A stretch of DNA of 20,769 nt from CAXSDR01 sp964236445 (GTDB lineage Bacteria; Actinomycetota; Actinomycetes; Motilibacterales; Motilibacteraceae), in NCBI GenBank assembly GCA_964236445.1, contig CAXSDR010000067.1, positions 1-20,769 on the forward strand, given 5' to 3'. The notes beneath the pieces were generated by a model that had not been told where the DNA came from, made no database searches, and saw nothing but the letters and a program-made list of their open reading frames with translations. A program made the translations under genes and the position numbers. Positions 7,197 through 13,936 of the stretch are shown here, piece by piece (the first letter of the stretch is position 1; every line of letters begins with the position of its first letter).

Positions 7197-8699
7197 ATGA
7201 GTTCACCCGGCGACGAGGCCGTTCGCGACGTCGTGGTGGCAGTCGAGCACGGCTCGGTTCGCGGCACGTCGCACGGCATGTACTCGGTGTTCTATTCGCT
7301 GCCCTACGCCGCGCCGCCTATGGGCGCCGCCCGCTTCCAGGCGCCGACCTCGCACGCGCCGTGGCCTGGTGTCCGCGACGCCACGCGCCCAGGACCGACA
7401 TCACCTCAGCCTGCCCGCGGGAAGTTCGGTGCCTTGGACCTGTCGCCGTACTTCGCGCCTGGCTGGGTGCGGGGCGATGACTATCTGACCGTCAACGTGT
7501 GGGCCCCGCGAGCGCGCAACGGGCCGGTGCCCGTTCTGGTGTTCCTGCACGGCGGTGGGTTCCTGGCAGGTTCCTCCTACTCGCCGCTGCTCAACGGGCG
7601 ACGGTTCGCCGAGGACGGCGTCCTCGTCGTGACGGTCAACTACCGCTTGGGTATTGCCGGGTTCCTGGACCTTCCGTCGGCTGCGCCGAACCGCGCGCTG
7701 GCCGACGTATTCGCGGCGTTGGCGTGGGTGCAGCGCAACATCGCCTCGTTCGGCGGCGACCCGACCAACGTCACGCTGGCCGGTCAGTCGGCTGGAGCAA
7801 CACTCACCGCGGCCGCGATCGCCGCAGAACCCGATGATGCGTCTGCGTTTCACCGTGCCATCATGCAGAGCGGCAGCGGAACTGCAGCTTTCACCGCCGA
7901 ACAAGCCGCCATCGTGCGTGACGCCGCAGCTGACGCCCTGGGCGTCGCGCCGACCCTGCCCGGCTTCATCGGCCTGAGCGACGAGCAGCTCGTCGCCGTC
8001 ACCCCAGCACTGATGGGCTCGGATCTGGGCACGGTCGATGCGCGTGACCCGCTGCAGAAAATCACCCCGTTCAGCGTCGTGTCTACCGAGCAGCCCGCCG
8101 CGGTCCTCGCGCGTGGTGCAGGTCGACGGGTCGACCTTCTCGTCGGCCATAACGCCCAGGAAGGCAACCTCTACCTCGTGCCGACAGGCGCTTTGGCGAC
8201 CACGACCGCCGCGGATCTGCGCTCTGCGGCGGCGTACGCGCACGCCGATCCCGACCGGCTCCTGTCGATCTATTCAGCCGCGCGCCCGCACGCCACCGTC
8301 GGCGAGCTGCGCTCGATCGTGTTGGGCGAGGCTGCGTTCGGTGTCGGTAGCCGCCGCCTCGCCGACGAGCACGCCCGCACAGGCCGACGCACCTACGCCT
8401 ATGAGTTCGCCTGGCGCTCCGCGGCCCTGCGCGGACAACTCGGTGCCAGCCACGTCGTCGAAACACCCTTTGTCTTCGACAACCTCCTGCCCTCGCTGCG
8501 CGGCGAGACCAGACTTCTCGGCCCGCGCCCGCCACAGGAACTCGCCGAACGGATGCACCGCGCGTGGATCGAGTTCGTCACATCGGGATCGCCAGGCTGG
8601 CCTGACTACGACCTCGACACCCGAACGACGATGCGCATCGACGAGCACTGGACGCTGACCCGAGACCCCTACCGTTCCGAACGCGCCGCCTGGACGTGA
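7197..8699 (+). CDS. Type B carboxylesterase (para-nitrobenzyl esterase family)
   Basis: Encodes 500 aa, the normal size for a bacterial type B esterase with an alpha/beta-hydrolase fold. The oxyanion-hole motif HGGGF, the nucleophile elbow GQSAG (S198), the acid E322 in HNAQEG and H419 in ASHVVETPF give a complete catalytic triad. No signal peptide is seen, so it is probably cytoplasmic and hydrolyses carboxylic esters of small organic molecules. The start is ATG at 7197, with a strong GAGGAGG ribosome site (7185-7191) 5 nt upstream. The reading frame is open further 5' to 7068, but that would overlap the MBL gene. It is probably cotranscribed with the MBL hydrolase and the SRPBCC gene. Confidence 0.92.
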   Translation: MSSPGDEAVRDVVVAVEHGSVRGTSHGMYSVFYSLPYAAPPMGAARFQAPTSHAPWPGVRDATRPGPTSPQPARGKFGALDLSPYFAPGWVRGDDYLTVNVWAPRARNGPVPVLVFLHGGGFLAGSSYSPLLNGRRFAEDGVLVVTVNYRLGIAGFLDLPSAAPNRALADVFAALAWVQRNIASFGGDPTNVTLAGQSAGATLTAAAIAAEPDDASAFHRAIMQSGSGTAAFTAEQAAIVRDAAADALGVAPTLPGFIGLSDEQLVAVTPALMGSDLGTVDARDPLQKITPFSVVSTEQPAAVLARGAGRRVDLLVGHNAQEGNLYLVPTGALATTTAADLRSAAAYAHADPDRLLSIYSAARPHATVGELRSIVLGEAAFGVGSRRLADEHARTGRRTYAYEFAWRSAALRGQLGASHVVETPFVFDNLLPSLRGETRLLGPRPPQELAERMHRAWIEFVTSGSPGWPDYDLDTRTTMRIDEHWTLTRDPYRSERAAWT

Positions 8700-8754
8700 C
8701 GGCCCGAGTCGGCCCTGCCTCTAAGGAATCATTTCGACCGATTGCGAGACCTTC

Positions 8755-9258
8755 ATGAACATGCCCGTCAAGGGAACAACCGCCTACGCCGCAGCTGATT
8801 TCGGGTTCATCGAACAGGTCATAGTCGACGCGACGCAAGACACCGTGTACGAGTTGATCAGCGAGGTGGCCAACATCGGCCGCTGGAGCCCGACCGCTGA
8901 TCTGGTGACCTACGATCCGGGTCACGGGCCCACCGCCGGTGCCTGGTTCCACGGCATGAACGAACGCGGCGGCAAACGCTGGGAATCGCGCTCCCAAATC
9001 GAGGTCGCCGACCGGCCATCCACCTTCGCCTTCGTGGTCGGCGGAGTCCACGACGGCATCGTCCGCTGGTGTTGGCGCTTCGCGCCGCACGCCGATGGGC
9101 AGACCGTGGTCACGCTGAGCTGGTCGCTTCTGCGGCTCGATCCTGTCCTCGGCAGTTCGGCGGCCGAGCTCCTGGAACTCCAGAACTTCATGCAGGACAG
9201 CGTCCACACAACCCTCGTCGCCCTCGGCCGACACCTGCGATCAAACCCGCGCAGCTGA
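8755..9258 (+). CDS. SRPBCC (START/polyketide cyclase-like) family protein
   Basis: Encodes 167 aa, or 165 if the second ATG at 8761 is used. The pattern of a beta strand (EQVIVDATQDTVYELIS), then IGRWSPTADL, then long strands with GAWFHGMNERGG and WESRSQIEVAD, and a C-terminal helix after LELQNFM is that of the SRPBCC helix-grip fold, which binds hydrophobic ligands in a deep cavity. Catalytic function is not predictable. It lies 55 bp after the carboxylesterase on the same strand, so it may bind or process the same compound. The ribosome site is weak. It is the last recognisable gene before a 428-bp stretch without one. Confidence 0.8.
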   Translation: MNMPVKGTTAYAAADFGFIEQVIVDATQDTVYELISEVANIGRWSPTADLVTYDPGHGPTAGAWFHGMNERGGKRWESRSQIEVADRPSTFAFVVGGVHDGIVRWCWRFAPHADGQTVVTLSWSLLRLDPVLGSSAAELLELQNFMQDSVHTTLVALGRHLRSNPRS

Positions 9259-9577
9259 GCGCGGCCGCACGCCCTGTGCTGTGGGCGCGGAGCTGCCGTG
9301 GTCGGTCGAGCATGGGCGGCGTACGGCTGGGCGGACGCCGGCCTCGCCAAGCTGCTCGAGTGCGACGGCGACCCCCGGCCGAGGAGACCTCGAACACCTG
9401 CACGTCGCGCGGTGCGAACCTCGGCGTGCTGCCCGGCGCCCAGCCAGGCGGCGGGCGGGGACGAACACCGTAGTCTTGCCGGTGCTGCGGTGTGCTCCGA
9501 CGTGACGCGGAAAGGGAATCACACGTGCACGGCTGGGGCCGCAACCGGCCGACGTAGCAACGGCTACCTGCGCCTCG
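9259..9577. other. Gene-poor stretch; no recognisable coding sequence
   Basis: Several frames are open here, as expected at this GC content, but none gives a protein I recognise and none has a convincing start. Short peptides such as AYGWADAGLAKLLECDGD (plus) and RFAPRDVQVFEVSSAGG (minus) look gene-like but do not continue in frame, so decayed gene remnants are possible. Near its right end are a promoter-like TAGTCT (9471-9476), a Shine-Dalgarno-led 10-codon ORF, and two small hairpins (9537-9550 and 9554-9567). Confidence 0.5.
9525..9557 (+). CDS. Possible 10-codon leader peptide or truncated gene start
   Basis: GTG at 9525 is preceded by AAAGGGAA (9511-9518) at a good ribosome-site distance and encodes MHGWGRNRPT before a TAG. 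A TANNNT box (TAGTCT, 9471-9476) lies upstream. The layout looks like a genuine transcribed start, but the peptide is very short. It may be a leader peptide of sixA, the surviving start of a lost gene, or chance. The stop codon lies in a hairpin, GTAGC-AACG-GCTAC. Confidence 0.25.
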   Translation: MHGWGRNRPT

Positions 9578-9664
9578 TTGGCAGAAGGGACCCCAGTGCT
9601 AACAACTCCACCGCAGAAGGGGCCATTCTGCTAAACCTATTGGCAGAAGGGACCCCTCTGCCAA
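9578..9664. repeat. Three phased copies of a 25-bp dyad-symmetric element upstream of sixA
   Basis: Copies occupy 9578-9602, 9610-9634 and 9640-9664, with dyad centres at 9590, 9622 and 9652, that is 32 and 30 bp apart (about three helical turns). Copy 3 is the best palindrome, with perfect arms TTGGCAGA and TCTGCCAA around AGGGACCCC. Copy 2 has arms GCAGAA and TTCTGC. Copy 1 shares the left half exactly with copy 3 (TTGGCAGAAGGGACCCC) but has a degenerate right half. The array ends 22 bp before the sixA start. It could be a multi-site operator or a small repeated genomic element. I do not recognise it. Confidence 0.8.
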
Positions 9665-9686
9665 GCGACGCGGGCAGGATGTGCTG

Positions 9687-10169
9687 ATGCGGACGTTGGT
9701 GGTCGTACGGCATGCGAAGGCGGACACGCCCGCAGACATCGACGACGTCGACAGACCTCTGCTGCCGCGGGGCCGCAAGGATGCCGCGGCCGTGGGGCGG
9801 TGGCTGCTCGCCCAGGGCATCGCGGCACAGCTGATCGTCGCCTCGCCCGCTCGGCGTACCGTCGAGACCGTCAACGCCATCGTGACGGCGCTCGGCGACA
9901 CGGTCCCGACGGTCATCGAGGAGAAGGTCTACGAAGCGACGCTGGGCGACCTGCTGCGCATAGTGCGCGGCCTCGATGACGCCGCACCCGTCACGATGCT
10001 CGTGGGGCACAACCCCGGTCTCAGCGAGCTCGTCATCGAGCTGAGCGGCGAACCCATGGTCCTCGGGACGGCGACAGCCGTCGCCATCGAGCTGCCTGCC
10101 GACGCGTGGGCCGACGTCGCACCGGCCAGCGGCCGGGTCGCGGGTGTCGGCGTCGGCCGCGCCCGCTAG
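9687..10169 (+). CDS. sixA: SixA-like histidine phosphatase
   Basis: Encodes 160 aa. It is a small member of the histidine phosphatase (phosphoglycerate mutase-like) superfamily. The opening MRTLVVVRHAKAD carries the phospho-acceptor H9 in the RHA motif (SixA proteins have RHxxA-type openings), ASPARRTVETV supplies the conserved phosphate-binding Arg region, and H108 in VGHNPGLSEL is the second catalytic histidine. SixA removes phosphate from histidine-phosphorylated proteins such as phosphotransferase or phosphorelay components; the actual substrate here is unknown. ATG at 9687 is chosen over GTG at 9681 because AGGA (9676-9679) is 7 nt before it. Unlike many neighbours it lacks a TANNNT box near its start. 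It is convergent with serB. Confidence 0.88.
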   Translation: MRTLVVVRHAKADTPADIDDVDRPLLPRGRKDAAAVGRWLLAQGIAAQLIVASPARRTVETVNAIVTALGDTVPTVIEEKVYEATLGDLLRIVRGLDDAAPVTMLVGHNPGLSELVIELSGEPMVLGTATAVAIELPADAWADVAPASGRVAGVGVGRAR

Positions 10170-10180
10170 CTCCTGACGCC

Positions 10181-10220
10181 GGATCAGACCGGGTCATACC
10201 AGGTCAGACCGGCTCAAGCC
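10181..10220. repeat. Four degenerate 10-bp tandem repeats between sixA and serB
   Basis: Consecutive decamers GGATCAGACC, GGGTCATACC, AGGTCAGACC and GGCTCAAGCC fit the consensus GGGTCAGACC. The last contains the serB stop codon. CAGACCGG recurs exactly at 10185-10192 and 10205-10212. The core GGTCAGACC is itself a short palindrome, so several small stems are possible. There is no T-run, and the role (bidirectional terminator or replication slippage) is unclear. Confidence 0.6.
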
Positions 10221-11431
10221 GAGGCGGGCTCGGCCGGATCGGAGAGGTCGGCCGCCTCGATCTCCTCGCGCGGGATACCGAGCAGGTAGAGCACTGCGTC
10301 GAGATAGGGCACCGACACCGCGGTGTCGGCGGCGTCGCGCACCACCGGCTTGGCGTTGAACGCGACGCCGAGCCCCGCCACCGCGAGCATGTCGAGATCG
10401 TTGGCACCGTCACCGATCGCGACCGTCTGGCTCAGGGGAACTCCGTCGGCCTGGGCAAACCGGCGCAGTGCCGACGCCTTTCCGGCCCGGTCGACGATCT
10501 CGCCGACGACGCGCCCGGTCAACCGGCCGGCCACGACCTCCAGCAGGTTGGCGGCCGTGTGGTCGAGGCCGAGCTCGGCGGCGATGGGGTCGACGACCTG
10601 GCTGAAGCCGCCGCTGACGGCGGCAACCCGGTGGTCGAGGCGTTTGAGGGTGCGCACGAGGGTTCGCGCGCCCGGGGTCAGCTGCACCTCGCGGCGTACG
10701 TCGCCGAGCACGCTTTCGGGAAGCCCTTCGAGCAGGGCCACCCTTGCGCGCAACGAGTCGGCGAAGTCGAGCTCGCCGCGCATGGCGGCCTGCGTCACAC
10801 GCGTCACCTCGGCCAGCACGCCCGCGTGCGCGGCCAACATCTCGATCACCTCGCCCTGCACCAGCGTCGAGTCGACGTCCATGACGACGAGGCGCTTCCC
10901 GCGGCGGTAGAGACCGCCGGCCTGCACGGCGACGTCGACCCGCTGCGCGGCCGCCTCCTTGGCCAGCGCGGTGCGCAGCGACAGCGGGTCGGCGCCGGAC
11001 ACCTGCAGCTCGAGGGCTGTCACGGGATAGCGCGCGATGCGCACGATCCGGTCGATGTTGGCCCCGGTGTCGGCGATGCGGCCCGTGATGGCCGCGACGG
11101 CCCGTGCCCGCAGCGGAGCACCGAGCACCGTCACGTGCGTGCGGGTACGCGGTGCCGTGAGCCCTCGCGCCTCGTCGGAGACGCTCGACGCGGAGAGCTC
11201 GAGTTCCATGCCGAGCCCGCCGGCGACGACCTTCAGGCGGTCGGAGAGAGCCGCCTCGCTGGAGCGTTCGACCGCGATGAGCACACCGAGCACGAGTCGT
11301 CCCCGGACGACGACCTGCTCCACGTCGAGAACGGCGACGTCGGCGGACGCGAGCGCGCCGAACAGCGACGAGGTCACGCCCGGTCGGTCGTGTCCGGTGA
11401 GGGTGAGCAACAACGAGCGGGAGGCAGGCAC
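10214..11431 (-). CDS. serB: Phosphoserine phosphatase SerB with tandem ACT domains
   Basis: Encodes 405 aa, close to mycobacterial SerB2. It catalyses the last step of L-serine synthesis in the cytoplasm. Two N-terminal ACT-like domains (about residues 4-75, with LTGHDRPGVTSSLF, and 95-165) probably bind amino acids and regulate the enzyme. The C-terminal HAD phosphatase has the nucleophile motif DVDSTL (D185, D187), SGGF and the metal-binding GDGANDLDML. The frame is open upstream to 11611, but that part overlaps glgC; GTG at 11431 places the first ACT strand (RSLLLTLTG) at the N-terminus. It begins 22 nt after the glgC stop, so it may share that message, though a TACGCT box 8 nt before the start suggests its own leaderless transcript. 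Confidence 0.94.
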   Translation of the reverse strand: MPASRSLLLTLTGHDRPGVTSSLFGALASADVAVLDVEQVVVRGRLVLGVLIAVERSSEAALSDRLKVVAGGLGMELELSASSVSDEARGLTAPRTRTHVTVLGAPLRARAVAAITGRIADTGANIDRIVRIARYPVTALELQVSGADPLSLRTALAKEAAAQRVDVAVQAGGLYRRGKRLVVMDVDSTLVQGEVIEMLAAHAGVLAEVTRVTQAAMRGELDFADSLRARVALLEGLPESVLGDVRREVQLTPGARTLVRTLKRLDHRVAAVSGGFSQVVDPIAAELGLDHTAANLLEVVAGRLTGRVVGEIVDRAGKASALRRFAQADGVPLSQTVAIGDGANDLDMLAVAGLGVAFNAKPVVRDAADTAVSVPYLDAVLYLLGIPREEIEAADLSDPAEPASA

Positions 11432-11439
11432 GGTGCCGC

Positions 11440-11445
11440 AGCGTA
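11440..11445 (-). promoter_or_regulatory. Putative -10 element (TACGCT) of serB
   Basis: TACGCT on the minus strand is separated by 8 nt from the serB GTG and lies within the 22-nt glgC-serB gap. This is consistent with a leaderless serB transcript in addition to any read-through from glgC. Confidence 0.35.
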
Positions 11446-11453
11446 GCGAGATG

Positions 11454-12701
11454 TCAGGGCGCGGGGACGCGCTGACCCTTGCCGACGACGACGACTCCGG
11501 AGTCGGACACGGTGTAGCCGCGCTGTCGGTCGTGGGCGAGGTCGACACCGATCTGGGCGCCGGCCTCGACGACCACGCCCTTGTCGAGTATCGCCCGGTG
11601 CACCCGCGCACCCCCCTCGATGCGGACGTTCTCCATCAGCACGGACGCGGTGACGTGGGCGCGCTGCAGCACCTGCGCCCGCGGCGAGACGACGGAGTCC
11701 TCGACGCAAGAGCCACTGATGATGACACCGGAGGCCACCATCGAACCCGTGGCCTGACCTTCGGTGCCGTCGATGCCCTTGACGAACTTCGCGGGGGGCA
11801 TGGGGCTGTAGCCGGTGTAGATCGGCCAGTCGTAGTTGTACATGTTGAAGATGGGGTGGACCGAGATCAGGTCCATGTGGGCTTCGTAGAACGAGTCGAG
11901 CGTCCCCACGTCGCGCCAGTAGGCGTGGTCGCGGTCGGTCGAGCCCGGCACGTTGTTCTCGGTGAAGTCGTAGACCTGCGCCTGCCCCTTGTCGACGAGC
12001 ATCGGGACGATGTTGCCGCCCATGTCGTGCTTGCTCTGCGGGTCCATGGCGTCGCGGGCCACCGCGTCCACCAGTGCCCGGGTCGTGAAGATGTAGTTGC
12101 CCATCGACGCGTAGATCTCGTCGGGGGAGTCGGCGAGACCTTCTGTCTCGGTCGGCTTCTCGACGAAGCGCGCGATGCGGCTACCGGCGTCGGGCCCTTC
12201 CGTCGCGGTCTCGATCACACCGAACTGGTCGGACGTGCTGCGTGGCTGGCGTACGGCTGCGACGGTGACGCCGGCGCCCGAGGCGATGTGCTGCTCGAGC
12301 ATCTGGCGCGGGTCCATGCGGTAGATGTGGTCGGCGCCGAAGACGATGACGTGGCGCGGGCGCTCGTCGTCGATGAGGTTGAGGTTCTGGTAGATCGCGT
12401 CGGCCGAACCCAGGAACCATCGCGGGCCGAGGCGCTGCTGCGCCGGCACCGGGGTGATGTAGTTGCCCAGCAGTGTCGACATGCGCCAGGTCACAGAGAT
12501 GTGGCGGTCGAGGCTGTGGCTCTTGTATTGGGTCAGCACCACGATCTTGAGGAACCCCGCGTTGACGAGGTTCGAGAGCACGAAGTCCACGAGCCGGTAT
12601 TGACCACCGAACGGGACTGCGGGCTTTGCACGGTCGGCGGTGAGAGGCATGAGGCGCTTGCCTTCACCACCGGCGAGAACGATCGCTAGGACATCGGCCA
12701 C
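11454..12701 (-). CDS. glgC: Glucose-1-phosphate adenylyltransferase GlgC
   Basis: Encodes 415 aa, the normal length. It makes ADP-glucose from glucose-1-phosphate and ATP, the committed step of glycogen (and, in actinobacteria, maltose-1-phosphate) synthesis. The nucleotidyltransferase opening AIVLAGGEGKRLMPLT (GGEGKR at 11-16) and RAKPAVPFGG are clear. FLGSADAIYQN and FGADHIYRMD are in the catalytic domain, followed by a C-terminal left-handed beta-helix with hexapeptide-like repeats. GTG at 12701 is chosen because MADVLAIVLAGG matches the family start; TAGCGT lies 7 nt upstream. It is divergent from glgA across 50 bp, so the two sequential enzymes can share control. Confidence 0.96.
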   Translation of the reverse strand: MADVLAIVLAGGEGKRLMPLTADRAKPAVPFGGQYRLVDFVLSNLVNAGFLKIVVLTQYKSHSLDRHISVTWRMSTLLGNYITPVPAQQRLGPRWFLGSADAIYQNLNLIDDERPRHVIVFGADHIYRMDPRQMLEQHIASGAGVTVAAVRQPRSTSDQFGVIETATEGPDAGSRIARFVEKPTETEGLADSPDEIYASMGNYIFTTRALVDAVARDAMDPQSKHDMGGNIVPMLVDKGQAQVYDFTENNVPGSTDRDHAYWRDVGTLDSFYEAHMDLISVHPIFNMYNYDWPIYTGYSPMPPAKFVKGIDGTEGQATGSMVASGVIISGSCVEDSVVSPRAQVLQRAHVTASVLMENVRIEGGARVHRAILDKGVVVEAGAQIGVDLAHDRQRGYTVSDSGVVVVGKGQRVPAP

Positions 12702-12708
12702 GACGCGG

Positions 12709-12714
12709 ACGCTA
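12709..12714 (-). promoter_or_regulatory. Putative -10 element (TAGCGT) of glgC
   Basis: The minus-strand TAGCGT is followed by 7 nt and then the glgC GTG at 12701. It has the same sequence and nearly the same spacing as the box before the DUF3099 gene. Confidence 0.45.
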
Positions 12715-12739
12715 CCCCCACCCCGACGGGTTGACGCAC

Positions 12740-12745
12740 TAGCCT
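12740..12745 (+). promoter_or_regulatory. Putative -10 element (TAGCCT) of glgA
   Basis: TAGCCT ends 6 nt before the glgA ATG at 12752, so transcription would begin at the start codon. A TTGACG (12731-12736) lies only 3 bp upstream, too close to be its -35. Confidence 0.45.
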
Positions 12746-12751
12746 CACCGC

Positions 12752-13936
12752 ATGCGCGTCGACCTTCTCTCCCGCGAATACCCGCCCGAGGTCTACGGGG
12801 GTGCCGGCGTCCATGTCGAATACCTCGCCGCCGCCCTGCGGAGAACTCCCAACGACGTGCGCGTGCGCTGCTTCGGCGCGCCGCGGCACGAGCCGGGCAC
12901 GACCGCCTACAGCGACGTCGACGTGCTTCCCGGTGCCAACGCGGCCCTGCGCACCATGGCGGTCGAGCTCGCCATGGCAGCGGACTGCGGCGGTGCCGAC
13001 GTGGTGCACAGTCATACGTGGTACGCCAACCTCGCCGGCCACGTCGCGTCGATGTTGCACGGGGTGCCTCACGTCGCGACCACGCACAGCCTCGAGCCGC
13101 ACCGCCCGTGGAAGGCGGAGCAGTTGGGGGGTGGCTATGTTCTTTCCTCGTGGTGCGAGCGCACGGCCCTGGAGAGCGCGGCGGCGATCATCTCGGTGAG
13201 CGCCGGCATGCGCGAGGACGTGCTCGACGCCTATCCCTCGCTCGATCCGAGCCGCACGCACGTCGTCTACAACGGCATCGACACCGAGGTCTATGCGCCC
13301 GACCCGGCCACCGACGTCCTGGAGCGCTTCGGCATCGACCCGACCCGCCCCAGCGTGGTGTTCGTCGGCCGGATCACGCGCCAGAAGGGCCTGCCCTATC
13401 TGCTGCGCGCAGCCCGGAGCCTCGACCCCGACGTACAGCTCGTGCTGATGGCGGGCTCGCCGGACACCCCGGAGATCGCCGCGGAGGTCGAAGGCCTGAT
13501 CACCGAGCTGCAGTCCCAGCGCAGCGGCGTGATCTGGGAGCAGAAGATGGCCGCCCGCCCCGACGTCGTCCAGGTGCTCAGCCACGCGACCGTCTTCGCG
13601 TGCCCGTCGATCTATGAGCCCATGGGTATCGTCAACCTCGAGGCGATGGCGTGCGAGACCGCTGTCGTCGCGACCGCCACCGGAGGGATCCCCGAGGTCG
13701 TCGCCGATGACGAGACAGGGCTGCTCGTGCCGATCGAGGCGACAACCGACGGCTCGGGCGCGCCGGTCGATGCCGACGTCTTCGTCGCCGACCTGGCCGA
13801 CCGGCTCAACGCCGTGCTGCGGGACAGCGCGCGTGCTACCGCGCTGGGCAGAGCCGGTAGACGCCGTGCGGTGACCGAGTTCTCGTGGTCGGCCATCGCC
13901 GAGCAGACGCTCGAGGTCTATCGCTCGGTGCTGTAG
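12752..13936 (+). CDS. glgA: GT4 glycosyltransferase GlgA/GlgM (alpha-maltose-1-phosphate or glycogen synthase)
   Basis: Encodes 394 aa, shorter than classical GT5 GlgA (about 480) and matching the actinobacterial GT4 type. In mycobacteria that type (GlgM) joins ADP-glucose to glucose-1-phosphate to give maltose-1-phosphate for GlgE. The donor-binding N-terminal PPEVYGGAGVHVEYLA, HSHTWY, the phosphate-binding FVGRITRQKG and the retaining EX7E motif in IYEPMGIVNLE (near residues 286-296) are all present. It is divergent from glgC, the supplier of ADP-glucose. No glgE or glgB is in the window, so M1P rather than direct glycogen synthesis is inferred from family type only. Its 3' end overlaps the opposing unknown gene by 19 bp. 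Confidence 0.93.
   Translation: MRVDLLSREYPPEVYGGAGVHVEYLAAALRRTPNDVRVRCFGAPRHEPGTTAYSDVDVLPGANAALRTMAVELAMAADCGGADVVHSHTWYANLAGHVASMLHGVPHVATTHSLEPHRPWKAEQLGGGYVLSSWCERTALESAAAIISVSAGMREDVLDAYPSLDPSRTHVVYNGIDTEVYAPDPATDVLERFGIDPTRPSVVFVGRITRQKGLPYLLRAARSLDPDVQLVLMAGSPDTPEIAAEVEGLITELQSQRSGVIWEQKMAARPDVVQVLSHATVFACPSIYEPMGIVNLEAMACETAVVATATGGIPEVVADDETGLLVPIEATTDGSGAPVDADVFVADLADRLNAVLRDSARATALGRAGRRRAVTEFSWSAIAEQTLEVYRSVL

Noticed and set aside
8700..8754. Terminator between the esterase and SRPBCC genes
   Set aside because: Only short GGCC-type self-complementary runs are present and no T-tract, so I see no support for a transcript end.
9578..9664. CRISPR-like array
   Set aside because: Spacers between copies are only 7 and 5 nt, the repeats are divergent, and no cas gene is present.
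10106..11446. 446-codon plus-strand open frame opposite serB
   Set aside because: It is His/Arg/Gly-rich shadow translation of serB, which has complete catalytic motifs on the other strand. High GC makes such antisense frames common.
11037..12689. 550-codon plus-strand open frame opposite glgC
   Set aside because: It is antisense to an unambiguous GlgC and its composition is typical of a shadow frame.
12731..12736. TTGACG as a -35 box for glgA
   Set aside because: It is only 3 bp from the candidate -10 (TAGCCT), far from the usual 16-18 bp spacing.
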